From Flavobacterium piscis (lineage in GTDB: Bacteria > Bacteroidota > Bacteroidia > Flavobacteriales > Flavobacteriaceae): a DNA stretch of 64,000 nt. The notes below the pieces were generated by a model, which saw only the letters and a list, made by a program, of their open reading frames with translations, was not told where the DNA came from and ran no database searches. The first letter of the stretch is position 1. Every line of letters starts with the position of its first letter. The translations under genes were made by a program, and so were the position numbers. Location: positions 62,001 to 126,000 of the forward strand of contig NZ_LVEN01000004.1 of NCBI RefSeq assembly GCF_001686925.1, read 5' to 3'. Positions 14,978 to 22,276 of this stretch are shown here, piece after piece.

Positions 14978-15553
14978 ATGAGAACTCGCCTAATTTTAAC
15001 CTTACTATTATTATTGCCTTTTTTTACCAATGCACAATCTAGTCTGCAAAGACAAATGCAGGCTTCGAACGCAATGGTGAGACAGCAAAACCAAATGTTT
15101 CTGCAGCAACAACAGCAACAACGTGCTATGGCAAGCATGATGAACAACATCGAAACAAAAGAAACAAAACTAGCCAAGGAAGAAAAAAAACTTAAAAAAC
15201 TTCAGGAAAAAGCATTACAAAGAGAAACTGATTTAAAGACAAAAAACGATGAATTAAAAACTCTCGAAATCAACTCCCAAAAAAATAATAGTTCCGAGAT
15301 TTTAAAAGATATCGAAAAGTCTAAAAAACAAATCGCTAAGTCTGAAGAAAAAATAAGTGAATCGAAAACCGATATCGAAAAAAGTTCGAATAAAATTCAG
15401 GATTTACAAAACCAAATACAAGCTGATAAAATCAAAAAAGCAGAATTAGAAAAACAACACGAAGAAGAGAAAAAGGCCAAAGAAGAAGAAAAACGATTAA
15501 AGGAAGAGGAAAAGGCCAAGAAACAAAAAGAAAAGCAAGACAAGAAAAAATAG
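14978..15553 (+). CDS. Secreted coiled-coil protein of unknown function
   Basis: The 191-residue protein starts with a clear signal peptide (cleavage near FFTNAQSS). A Gln/Met-rich segment follows (about 24-60, including six consecutive Gln), then a long heptad-rich coiled coil (60-160) and a Lys/Glu tail ending EKQDKKK. Low-complexity composition prevents family assignment. The next gene starts four bases after its stop, and a third follows six bases further on, so it heads a three-gene operon. A periplasmic scaffold or filament-like role is possible but unsupported. Confidence 0.8.
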   Translation: MRTRLILTLLLLLPFFTNAQSSLQRQMQASNAMVRQQNQMFLQQQQQQRAMASMMNNIETKETKLAKEEKKLKKLQEKALQRETDLKTKNDELKTLEINSQKNNSSEILKDIEKSKKQIAKSEEKISESKTDIEKSSNKIQDLQNQIQADKIKKAELEKQHEEEKKAKEEEKRLKEEEKAKKQKEKQDKKK

Positions 15554-15557
15554 CACT

Positions 15558-15842
15558 ATGATCGAAAAAGTTGTATGCGAAACGCATGGCACAAAAGAGA
15601 TGTCTTTTTCCTGCATCCATATTGCAATGGCAATAGACCAAAAAGAAAAAGTAGGTTTCTTTTATTCTGAAGCCGAAGAAGATCTTCCTCAAATTGCATG
15701 GTGCGGAGCATGTGAACAATGGCTGCTGGATAACGGCGAAGAATGGAATGATGCTTTTGAAGCTAATGCCGATTTTAAAATATTATGTGCTGATTGTTTT
15801 GAAGAAGCAAAAGCAATTCAGTTGGGAGCTGATCAAATATAA
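15558..15842 (+). CDS. Small cysteine-rich (zinc-ribbon-like) protein, unknown function
   Basis: The 94-residue soluble protein has paired Cys/His motifs: VCETHG at the start, SCIHIA, WCGACEQW (CxxC) and LCADCFEEA (CxxC). This pattern suggests one or two structural zinc sites. No signal peptide is present. I recall similar short proteins in Proteobacteria but know of no function. It sits between a secreted coiled-coil protein and another unknown cytosolic protein, with gaps of four and six bases. Confidence 0.8.
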   Translation: MIEKVVCETHGTKEMSFSCIHIAMAIDQKEKVGFFYSEAEEDLPQIAWCGACEQWLLDNGEEWNDAFEANADFKILCADCFEEAKAIQLGADQI

Positions 15843-15848
15843 ATAGCG

Positions 15849-16484
15849 ATGATTACTACAAAAGACTTTAAATTATTACCCAATAAAAATTCACTACAAA
15901 ATATCTGTAAAGCAATTTCGGTTTTAGATGCTATTATTTGCCAGGAATGGGAATATCGTTATTACTCCTACAACTCTCAATGGGGAGAAGGTGAAGAATT
16001 TTTCGAAATGAGAAATGGATCCGGTGATTTAATGAACATTCTTTTTCTTGAAAATCATTGTATAATAAATGGTTTTGCACACGAATTTCAGCATAATAAA
16101 AAAAGTGATCTGACTAAAAATTTACCTGAAATTTATACTGAATTTATATTTGGAGAACCAGTGGCCTCTCTTGGAACTACATTTTGCCTATGGACAAATG
16201 AAACCGGAAATTGGCAGGTGGGATTGATTGAAGATTACAATGATAACTCAGCTGAATTGCTGGCTATTTTTGACGAAAATCCTCAAACTTACATTGACTG
16301 GGCCAGCGAATATTTTGAAGATTCTTATAAAGAAACCGGAATACCATTAAAAACAGTAACCGAAATTTATCAAGGTAAGGTATTAACCAAAGAGATGGTT
16401 TTATCTATTGTTGACGAAATTGAAGATTGGAAATTATTAGAAGACGATTTAAAAGAGATAAATTACGAATATGACTTTAAATAA
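15849..16484 (+). CDS. Hypothetical cytosolic protein
   Basis: The 211-residue acidic protein has no signal peptide or membrane helix. It is rich in aromatic residues (EWEYRYYSYNSQWGEG, FCLWTNETGNWQVG, YIDWASEYFEDSYK). That composition resembles immunity- or SMI1-like small proteins, but I cannot place it in a family. It is the third gene of the operon with the coiled-coil and zinc-ribbon-like proteins. Confidence 0.75.
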   Translation: MITTKDFKLLPNKNSLQNICKAISVLDAIICQEWEYRYYSYNSQWGEGEEFFEMRNGSGDLMNILFLENHCIINGFAHEFQHNKKSDLTKNLPEIYTEFIFGEPVASLGTTFCLWTNETGNWQVGLIEDYNDNSAELLAIFDENPQTYIDWASEYFEDSYKETGIPLKTVTEIYQGKVLTKEMVLSIVDEIEDWKLLEDDLKEINYEYDFK

Positions 16485-16529
16485 TCTTGATTCTGTACTT
16501 TATTTAAATTAATTTCATTCCAATAAGAT

Positions 16530-16537
16530 TAACTTTG
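16530..16537 (+). promoter_or_regulatory. -7 box of the SMR transporter gene
   Basis: TAACTTTG matches TAnnTTTG 15 bases before the start codon at 16552, so the leader would be very short. Confidence 0.5.
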
Positions 16538-16551
16538 TAAAAACGTTAACC

Positions 16552-16884
16552 ATGAAAAACTTCTTCTTTTTAGGCATCGCTATTATATTCGAAATTATTG
16601 CCACTTCTGCCTTAAAAAAGTCGGAGCAGTTTACACAAATTATTCCAAGTATTATTACCATTGTAGGTTATTTTGCTGCTTTCTACTTTTTGAGTTTTGC
16701 TATTAGAACCATTCCGGTTGGGATTGCTTATGCCATTTGGTCTGGAGTTGGAATTGTTTTGATTACTATTATTGGAGCCGTTTTCTTCAAACAAATTCCT
16801 GATTTGCCTGCAATAATAGGATTGGCGTTGATTATGATTGGTGTTGTTGTTATTAATGTTTTTTCTAAAACTACGGCGCATTAA
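16552..16884 (+). CDS. SMR family multidrug efflux transporter
   Basis: The 110-residue protein has four transmembrane helices and the membrane-embedded Glu14 (IIFEIIATSALKKS) that couples proton and drug transport in EmrE. The helix-3 signature AYAIWSGVGIVLITIIG is also present. SMR proteins export quaternary ammonium compounds or guanidinium as antiparallel dimers in the inner membrane. Only one subunit gene is present, which fits a homodimeric EmrE- or SugE-type exporter. The substrate cannot be told. Confidence 0.95.
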   Translation: MKNFFFLGIAIIFEIIATSALKKSEQFTQIIPSIITIVGYFAAFYFLSFAIRTIPVGIAYAIWSGVGIVLITIIGAVFFKQIPDLPAIIGLALIMIGVVVINVFSKTTAH

Positions 16885-16995
16885 GCAACTATTATCTTTA
16901 TGATGACTTATATTTGATTGTATCAAATAACACTATCATATTACACAAGTTTGTTTTTGATTGATTATTCGATTCTTCACTTCAAATATAAAATA

Positions 16996-17460
16996 ATGGA
17001 TTTCAGAAAAGCCACAATTTCAGATTTGACAGAAATGCAGGAAATGTATATCGACACTATTAAATGGAGTTGTAAAAACGATTACAGTCCTTTAGAGATC
17101 GACGCCTGGATTTCCGGACTTAATAATGTAGAACGATGGGCAAAAGTTATTCATGCGCAATTTGTTTTATTGGCTATTGCCGAGAATAAAATTGTAGGCT
17201 ACGGAACCCTAAAAGACGGAAATTATATTGATTTCTTTTGCGTTCACAAAGATTTTCAACGACAAGGGATTGCCGATAAAATATTCAATCAATTAGAAAA
17301 TGAAGCTAAAAAGGAAAACTCAGAAATAATAACAGCCGATGTGAGCATAACGGCAAAACCATTCTTTGAGAAAAAGGGCTTTGTTGTAAAAACCAAACAA
17401 AAAAATATCCGTTTAGGTGTTGAATTGATCAATTACAAAATGGAGAAAAGTTTGAAGTAG
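16996..17460 (+). CDS. GNAT family N-acetyltransferase
   Basis: Starting at MDFRKATISDL (16996), the protein has 154 residues with the GNAT core: beta strands around KIVGYGTLKDGNYIDFFCVHKDFQRQGIADKIF. Its QRQGIA segment is the acetyl-CoA pyrophosphate loop. The upstream 26 codons of the open frame (MYQITLSYY...) lie in the intergenic region and are not conserved in character, so the later Met is chosen. It resembles the putative acetyltransferase YafP group. The acceptor is unknown. Confidence 0.85.
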   Translation: MDFRKATISDLTEMQEMYIDTIKWSCKNDYSPLEIDAWISGLNNVERWAKVIHAQFVLLAIAENKIVGYGTLKDGNYIDFFCVHKDFQRQGIADKIFNQLENEAKKENSEIITADVSITAKPFFEKKGFVVKTKQKNIRLGVELINYKMEKSLK

Positions 17461-17534
17461 CTTTATAACCTCTTGCGAAGTCGCGAAGTTTTAATTTAAA
17501 AGTTTAAGTCAATCTTTGTCGAGCGACTTTGCGG

Positions 17535-17753
17535 TCCTTCGACTTCGCTCAGGATGACAATAGTGCGAAAAAACTTTGCGGCTTCGCGACTTTGCGAGCA
17601 AAAAAAACATCGCGTTCTTTGCGTAAACCTTTGCGACCTTTGCGGTTAAAAAAAACAAAGATGACAATACTGCGAAAAAACTTTGCGGCTTCGCGACTTT
17701 GCCAGCAAAAAAAACATCGCGACCTTCGCGACCTTTGCGGTTAAAAAAAAGAC
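17535..17753. repeat. Intergenic repeat block: dispersed element plus 107-bp direct repeat
   Basis: The interval 17461-17817 holds no gene. TCCTTCGACTTCGCTCAGGA (17535-17554) is the inverse of the element at 2692. It is followed by two near-identical copies (17554-17660 and 17661-17753) of a sequence rich in TTTGCG and TTCGCGAC. The second copy lacks about 14 bases. Open frames across it on both strands are repeat-derived. Confidence 0.8.
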
Positions 17754-17817
17754 AGCAAGTTTCGGATTTTATATCCGCAAAAACCAATCGATCTTTGCTT
17801 TATAAAATCGAACGAAA

Positions 17818-18669
17818 ATGAACACACAGGAAAACATCAATTATAATCGAATAGCCGATGCGATCGATTATATCAAAACAAACTTTAAGGATCAGCCCAA
17901 CTTAGATGAGGTTGCCGAAAAAGTGCATTTGAGTCCGTTTCACTTTCAGCGTTTGTTTACCGATTGGGCAGGAACAAGTCCGAAGAAGTTTTTGCAATAT
18001 ATTAGTGTTGAGCACGCCAAGAAAATCCTAAAAGAAAACAATAAAGTTACTTTGTCCGATGCCGCTTTTGATACCGGATTATCAGGAACCAGCCGTTTGC
18101 ATGATTTGTTTGTAAACATCGAAGGAATGACACCGGCAGAATACAAAACCGGTGGTAAAAACCTTGAAATTAATTTCAGTTTTGCCGAAAGTCCGTTTGG
18201 GAATATTATTGTTGCGTCGACCAATAAAGGCGTTTGTTTTATGGCTTTCGCCGAAGATGAACAAACCGGATTCGAGAATTTAAAACATAAATTCCCAAAT
18301 GCAGGATTTTCCCGAAAACTCGATTTATCGCAACAGAATGCTTTGTTCATTTTTCAGAATGATTGGAGTAAATTATCTGAAATTAAACTGCATTTAAAAG
18401 GAACTGATTTTCAATTGAAAGTTTGGGAAACTTTACTTAAAATCCCGATGGGACAGCTTTCTACTTATGGTTCTATTGCGCAACAAATAGAAAAACCAAA
18501 TGCTTCCCGCGCTGTTGGAACTGCAATTGGCAGCAATCCTGTTGCTTTTTTAATTCCCTGTCACCGTGTGATTCAATCCTCAGGAACCTTTGGCGGTTAT
18601 ATGTGGGGAAACACCCGTAAAACGGCTATTATTGGTTGGGAAGGCGCGCAGGCAAATCTAATAATCTAA
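17818..18669 (+). CDS. AraC-type HTH / methylated-DNA-cysteine methyltransferase fusion (Ada without its N-terminal domain)
   Basis: The 283-residue protein has an AraC HTH (about 10-105, FHFQRLFTDWAGTSPKKFLQY and LSDAAFDTGLSGTSRLHDLF) joined to an Ogt-type methyltransferase domain (115-280). The active-site motif PCHRV contains acceptor Cys248, preceded by the DNA-binding GTAIGSNPVAFLI. It thus equals Ada minus the N-terminal zinc domain that senses methyl phosphotriesters. A free Ada zinc-domain gene lies 950 bases downstream, with a 2OG oxygenase and AlkB. It removes O6-alkylguanine lesions and probably regulates this cluster. Confidence 0.93.
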   Translation: MNTQENINYNRIADAIDYIKTNFKDQPNLDEVAEKVHLSPFHFQRLFTDWAGTSPKKFLQYISVEHAKKILKENNKVTLSDAAFDTGLSGTSRLHDLFVNIEGMTPAEYKTGGKNLEINFSFAESPFGNIIVASTNKGVCFMAFAEDEQTGFENLKHKFPNAGFSRKLDLSQQNALFIFQNDWSKLSEIKLHLKGTDFQLKVWETLLKIPMGQLSTYGSIAQQIEKPNASRAVGTAIGSNPVAFLIPCHRVIQSSGTFGGYMWGNTRKTAIIGWEGAQANLII

Positions 18670-18780
18670 GATTTCTATTTACAATATATGTCGACAATCT
18701 TTGCGTAGATGCACTGCAGTGCATCTCTACAGATATGCTTTGTGTAAATAATTCCTCATATAAATTTCAATCTAAAATTT

Positions 18781-19494
18781 ATGCAAAATATACCATCTAA
18801 AATTGCTTCTCTTAATTGGGAAAGCATAACCGAATCTATGCACGAAAATGGATTTGCCATTATTCCAAATGTACTTACCAATGAACAATGTGAAGATTTA
18901 AAATTCGATTATGACAATCCAAATTTATACCGAAAAACAGTTGTAATGGAACGTTATCGTTTTGGTCTTGGCGAATACAAATATTTCAATTATCCATTGC
19001 CAAATTTGATCCAAACGATTCGAGCGAACATTTATCCTAAACTTGCACCCATTGCAAATGCATGGATGAAAGCATTAAATATCAGTACTGTCTTTCCTCA
19101 AACTCACGAAGAATTATTGCAACAATGTCACGCCAATAATCAACTTAAAGCAACTGTTTTAATTTTAAAATATGGTAAAAGTGGTTTTAATACTCTGCAT
19201 CAGGATTTATATGGCGATGTTTATTTTCCTATTCAAATAGTACTTTTCCTTAACGAACCTGATGAAGATTTTACTGGAGGAGAATTTGTATTGACACAGC
19301 AAACTCCAAGAGCACAATCGAAAGCCATTGTTCTGAAACCTAAAAAAGGAGACATATTGGTTTTTACAACGAATTTCAGACCTGTAAAAGGCACAAAAGG
19401 ATATTATCGTGTGAATATGAAACATGGCGTTAGCGAAATTCATTCGGGTGAACGACATACGTTGGGAATCATTTTTCATGATGCACTCTCGTAA
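18781..19494 (+). CDS. 2OG-Fe(II) oxygenase
   Basis: The 237-residue protein has the double-stranded beta-helix iron triad His140-Gln-Asp142 (LHQDLYGD) and His215 (MKHGVSEIH), with Arg225 suited to bind 2-oxoglutarate. It also has the FLNEPDEDFTGGEF motif seen in prolyl-hydroxylase-like enzymes. Its place between the Ada-like fusion and the Ada zinc domain/AlkB pair suggests membership of the alkylation response. The substrate (nucleic acid or protein) is unknown. It is not AlkB-like in sequence. Confidence 0.9.
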   Translation: MQNIPSKIASLNWESITESMHENGFAIIPNVLTNEQCEDLKFDYDNPNLYRKTVVMERYRFGLGEYKYFNYPLPNLIQTIRANIYPKLAPIANAWMKALNISTVFPQTHEELLQQCHANNQLKATVLILKYGKSGFNTLHQDLYGDVYFPIQIVLFLNEPDEDFTGGEFVLTQQTPRAQSKAIVLKPKKGDILVFTTNFRPVKGTKGYYRVNMKHGVSEIHSGERHTLGIIFHDALS

Positions 19495-19514
19495 ATTTCT
19501 GCCATAAATTATTT

Positions 19515-19603
19515 TTTTTCGCCACGAATTCACGAATTAAACTAATTTATAAACGTACAGATTTTTCAAATTTATAAAACATTCGTGAATTCGTGGCGAA
19601 AAA
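19515..19603. repeat. 23-bp perfect inverted repeat between the oxygenase and Ada-domain genes
   Basis: Arms 19515-19537 and 19581-19603 are inverted copies (core CGCCACGAATTCACGAAT) around a 43-base loop. The element lies 20 bases after the oxygenase stop. The right arm contains a GTG in frame with the Ada-domain gene but outside its conserved region. Confidence 0.75.
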
Positions 19604-19619
19604 CAAATACATAAAACTT

Positions 19620-19865
19620 ATGCTTCAACACAATAAAATTTCCGATCGGGATATCCGAAATAAAATTAAAAATGCAGAAATTTGCTTTGGTGGAAACCAA
19701 AAACTAAAAATCTACGGCACTTTAAAATGTTCTTCGGGAAAAAGAATGAAACGTGAAAACCGGGTTTTCTTTTTATCTGAAAATGAAGCCAGAGAAAATG
19801 GTTTCAGACCTTGTGGACATTGCATGAAAACCGAATATCAAAACTGGAAAAATGGACTTATTTAA
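19620..19865 (+). CDS. Stand-alone Ada metal-binding domain protein
   Basis: Starting at ATG 19620 (MLQHNKISD), the 81-residue protein matches the Ada zinc domain. It has ICFGGN, then IYGTLKCSSGKRM, ENRVFFLSENEARENGFRPCGHC, aligning without gaps with the ENVSFYANASEALAAGFRPCKRC stretch of E. coli Ada. The four cysteines would bind one zinc, but one ligand comes from the upstream ICF and the position of the methyl-acceptor Cys38 of Ada is a Thr. Phosphotriester sensing is therefore uncertain. It overlaps alkB by 14 bases, so the two are coupled. The in-frame GTG at 19593 lies in an inverted repeat and is not preferred. Confidence 0.85.
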   Translation: MLQHNKISDRDIRNKIKNAEICFGGNQKLKIYGTLKCSSGKRMKRENRVFFLSENEARENGFRPCGHCMKTEYQNWKNGLI

Positions 19866-20463
19866 TCCCGAATCTGACGAAACGACTAATCTGCTTCCTA
19901 AAGGTGGAACTGTAAATTATTACGGAAAATTATTTTCGAGAGAAGATTCTAATCGCTATCTGGATCTTCTTTTGAATACTATAGAATGGAAAAATGATGA
20001 AGCGATTATCTTTGGGAAATTAATTTTGACCAAACGAAAAGTAGCCTGGTACGGCGATTCGGGTTTTGAATATACGTATTCTAATACTACGAAAAAAGCA
20101 CTTCCGTGGACTAAGGAATTACTGGAATTAAAAGCTGTTATTGAACAAGAAACCGGTGAAACTTTCAATTCCTGTTTACTTAATTTATATCATTCCGGAG
20201 ATGAAGGAATGGCCTGGCACAGCGATGCCGAAAAGGATTTAAAAAAGAATGGTGCGATTGGTTCTGTAAGTTTTGGTGCTGAAAGAAAATTTGCTTTCAA
20301 ACATAAGGAAACCAAAGAAACGGTTTCGTTAATTCTGGAACATGGCAGTTTATTAGTCATGAAAGACGAAACCCAAACGCATTGGCTGCATCGATTGCCG
20401 CCCACTAAAACAACATCAAAACCCAGAGTAAATTTGACTTTTAGAACTATTGTTTCACAATAA
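19852..20463 (+). CDS. alkB: AlkB-family alpha-ketoglutarate-dependent dioxygenase
   Basis: The 203-residue protein has the AlkB iron site His123-Ser-Asp125 (WHSDAEKDL) and His180 (THWLHRLPPT), then RVNLTFR for 2-oxoglutarate and substrate contacts. The pattern GSLLVMKDETQTHWLH followed by PRVNLTFR resembles human ALKBH2/3 more than E. coli AlkB. It oxidatively removes 1-methyladenine and 3-methylcytosine from DNA. Its start lies within the Ada zinc-domain gene (14-base overlap). Confidence 0.95.
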   Translation: MDLFNPESDETTNLLPKGGTVNYYGKLFSREDSNRYLDLLLNTIEWKNDEAIIFGKLILTKRKVAWYGDSGFEYTYSNTTKKALPWTKELLELKAVIEQETGETFNSCLLNLYHSGDEGMAWHSDAEKDLKKNGAIGSVSFGAERKFAFKHKETKETVSLILEHGSLLVMKDETQTHWLHRLPPTKTTSKPRVNLTFRTIVSQ

Positions 20464-20550
20464 AAATTTATTGAACCATTCAGGGATTAAGGAAAATTAA
20501 GCTTTAAGACTTAATGAAAATTTCTAAATGGTAAAAACTCTAATTTTGTA

Positions 20551-21306
20551 CTACCAACCCTGATTCAATCCGTTTTTAAGGACTTCTTCGTACTTGTCTT
20601 TATCAAAAGTATAAAGATTGGGGGCTTTATGCGCTACGTTACTTTTCTTTTCGTCTAGTTTATTCAGGATGCCAATGTTATTAATTTTACGCAGAAAGTT
20701 CCTTCTGTCCAGTTTTTTATCCAAAATGGTTTCATACAATTTTTGAAGTTCCGGCATAGTAAATTTTTCGGGCAATAAATTATATCCTACGGGCATGAGG
20801 TTCAATTCAATTCTAAGTGTATTTAATGCTTTATCCAGAATTGCTGCGTGATCTAAAATAAGCTCCGGAACTTCTTTATGATCAATCCATCCTATGATTT
20901 CTTCTTTATTGACAGATTTTGGAATCGTTTTTAAAAAGTCGACCAGCGCATAATAGCCAATGGTAACAAAACGTTGCGTAAGCCATTTTCCTTTTGCTTC
21001 TTCAATTTTTAAATATTCTAAAACTTCTTTGCTAAAATGCTGATCGTTGCGTTTTATTTTTCCAAAAGTGGCAAATTGTCTCAAAAAGATGCCTTCTACT
21101 CCTGTTCTTTCATTTAAAACAGTGACAGCAGCAGTATCAATATCCTGATCAATTGGAATAAAACCGCCGGGTAATGACCATTTATTACTGTGCGGAATCT
21201 TAATCAATAAAACCTTGAGCTGATTGTCATGAAAACCAAAAATCACACAATCTATCGAAAGTCCGGGTTGATAATTTTGATTGTTTTCTATAATGTCTTT
21301 TAACAT
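20551..21306 (-). CDS. Nudix-domain transcriptional regulator (NrtR/AraR-like)
   Basis: The 251-residue protein joins a Nudix domain (about 14-145) to a winged-helix domain (160-235, FTMPELQKLYETILDKKLDRRNFLRKI). The Nudix box at 48-70 (GGFIPIDQDIDTAAVTVLNE) has lost the catalytic REUxEE glutamates: Gln replaces the first Glu, Thr-Val replaces Arg-Glu, and an Arg replaces the last Glu. It should bind but not hydrolyse a nucleotide or sugar ligand. Bacteroidota homologues control NAD or arabinose-type sugar genes. No obvious target gene is adjacent, so its regulon is elsewhere or is the unknown divergent gene. Confidence 0.9.
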   Translation of the reverse strand: MLKDIIENNQNYQPGLSIDCVIFGFHDNQLKVLLIKIPHSNKWSLPGGFIPIDQDIDTAAVTVLNERTGVEGIFLRQFATFGKIKRNDQHFSKEVLEYLKIEEAKGKWLTQRFVTIGYYALVDFLKTIPKSVNKEEIIGWIDHKEVPELILDHAAILDKALNTLRIELNLMPVGYNLLPEKFTMPELQKLYETILDKKLDRRNFLRKINNIGILNKLDEKKSNVAHKAPNLYTFDKDKYEEVLKNGLNQGW

Positions 21307-21655
21307 TTAAATTTTATTAATTACAACTTTTGTTTTTGGATTGGCTCTGCAATTTAAATCATTTTTATAAAACCAAAACATTTTTATCCAATTCAACTTT
21401 AATAAATCTATAAAAAAGCAGGACTTAATAAGAAGTGTTAAAATCACAATTTTTTAATTAAAAACAAACAACAAATTAAAAAAATAAGTACATTGCGTCA
21501 TAATAACACATTAAAGAAGTGTTTTGTTGTTTTTTGAATTAATAAATACTTTAAAAAAATTATAATTTACTGATTACCAGTTTTCAATATTGTACTTTTT
21601 GAAGCAAAACGACAATAATAATCTATTTAATAATAGACCCATTAATGATTTGAAT
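21307..21655. other. AT-rich intergenic region with no gene
   Basis: The divergent region between the Nudix regulator and a small plus-strand gene contains A- and T-runs and two copies of AAGAAGTGTT-like sequence (near 21431 and 21514), the second in the weak hairpin AACAC...GTGTT. No promoter box or operator can be assigned. Confidence 0.4.
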
Positions 21656-21913
21656 ATGAGCATTCCTGATTTAGAAAAACTCAATAAAAAATTGATGAAG
21701 AAGATCTATTCTTCTTTTGGATTAGTATCAAAAAATGATCTTTTAGAAGCTTCTATAAAGTACAGTGAAGAGCAGGAAAAAATCTTCAATCAAATGATTG
21801 TTGAAACTGATGCAAAAAATAAAAAAGCAAAACGAGAAGCTTTTGACAAAGCACTCTTTGCCTCTTATAAAGGAATTGGTGCTATGGATTTTATAAATAC
21901 TGTTTTGAAATAA
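21656..21913 (+). CDS. Small helical protein of unknown function
   Basis: From ATG 21656 the protein has 85 residues (MSIPDLEKLNKKLMKK...). It is strongly charged and probably all-helical, without signal peptide or cysteine. An upstream in-frame TTG at 21590 would give 107 residues, but the added MYFLKQNDNNNLFNNRPIND looks less conserved in character. No family is recognised. A terminator follows about 70 bases later, so it is a single-gene unit. Confidence 0.6.
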   Translation: MSIPDLEKLNKKLMKKIYSSFGLVSKNDLLEASIKYSEEQEKIFNQMIVETDAKNKKAKREAFDKALFASYKGIGAMDFINTVLK

Positions 21914-21983
21914 TTGCTCAATCTCAATCAGTAGAACTCTTTTAGTACACGATCTGTTTAAAAATGATCAATTATATTTTATG

Positions 21984-22010
21984 AACCTTGCTAAAAAAGC
22001 GAGGTTTTTT
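21984..22010 (+). terminator. Terminator after the small helical protein gene
   Basis: AACCTTGCT (21984-21992) pairs with AGCGAGGTT (21998-22006, one G-U pair) followed by four T. The stretch from here to 22206 is AT-rich with one 8-bp hairpin (AATAAAAT/ATTTTATT at 22133-22154) and no gene. Confidence 0.7.
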
Positions 22011-22206
22011 CTTTTACGCAAAGTTCTCTGAATTAAAACATTATACAAATCACCAACTCTTTTTTTATTTCAAATTAAAATTTAGCAGGGATAAAAAAAA
22101 TATTTTTTTTTTCAATTTCAATTGTTAATGTCAATAAAATGACGCAATTTTATTAAGAAAAATTAAATTAATTAATTTTAACAATCATTAAGTATTTCAA
22201 ATCACT

Positions 22207-22214
22207 TATTTTTG
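22207..22214 (+). promoter_or_regulatory. -7 box of the transglutaminase-like gene
   Basis: TATTTTTG matches TAnnTTTG 63 bases upstream of the start at 22277. No -33 TTTG is seen at the usual distance. Confidence 0.5.
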
Positions 22215-22276
22215 CGAATCATAAAAAAAATAAGATTATACTTATATTAATTATTAGGAATATTAAAAAAACATCG

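Noticed and set aside
17509..17787. 92-codon open frame on the minus strand (and a 71-codon one on the plus strand at 17529) in the repeat block
   Set aside because: Both are translations of the TTTGCG/TTCGCG direct repeat and the CTTCGACTTCGCTC element; the peptides are low-complexity and typical of repeat-derived frames.
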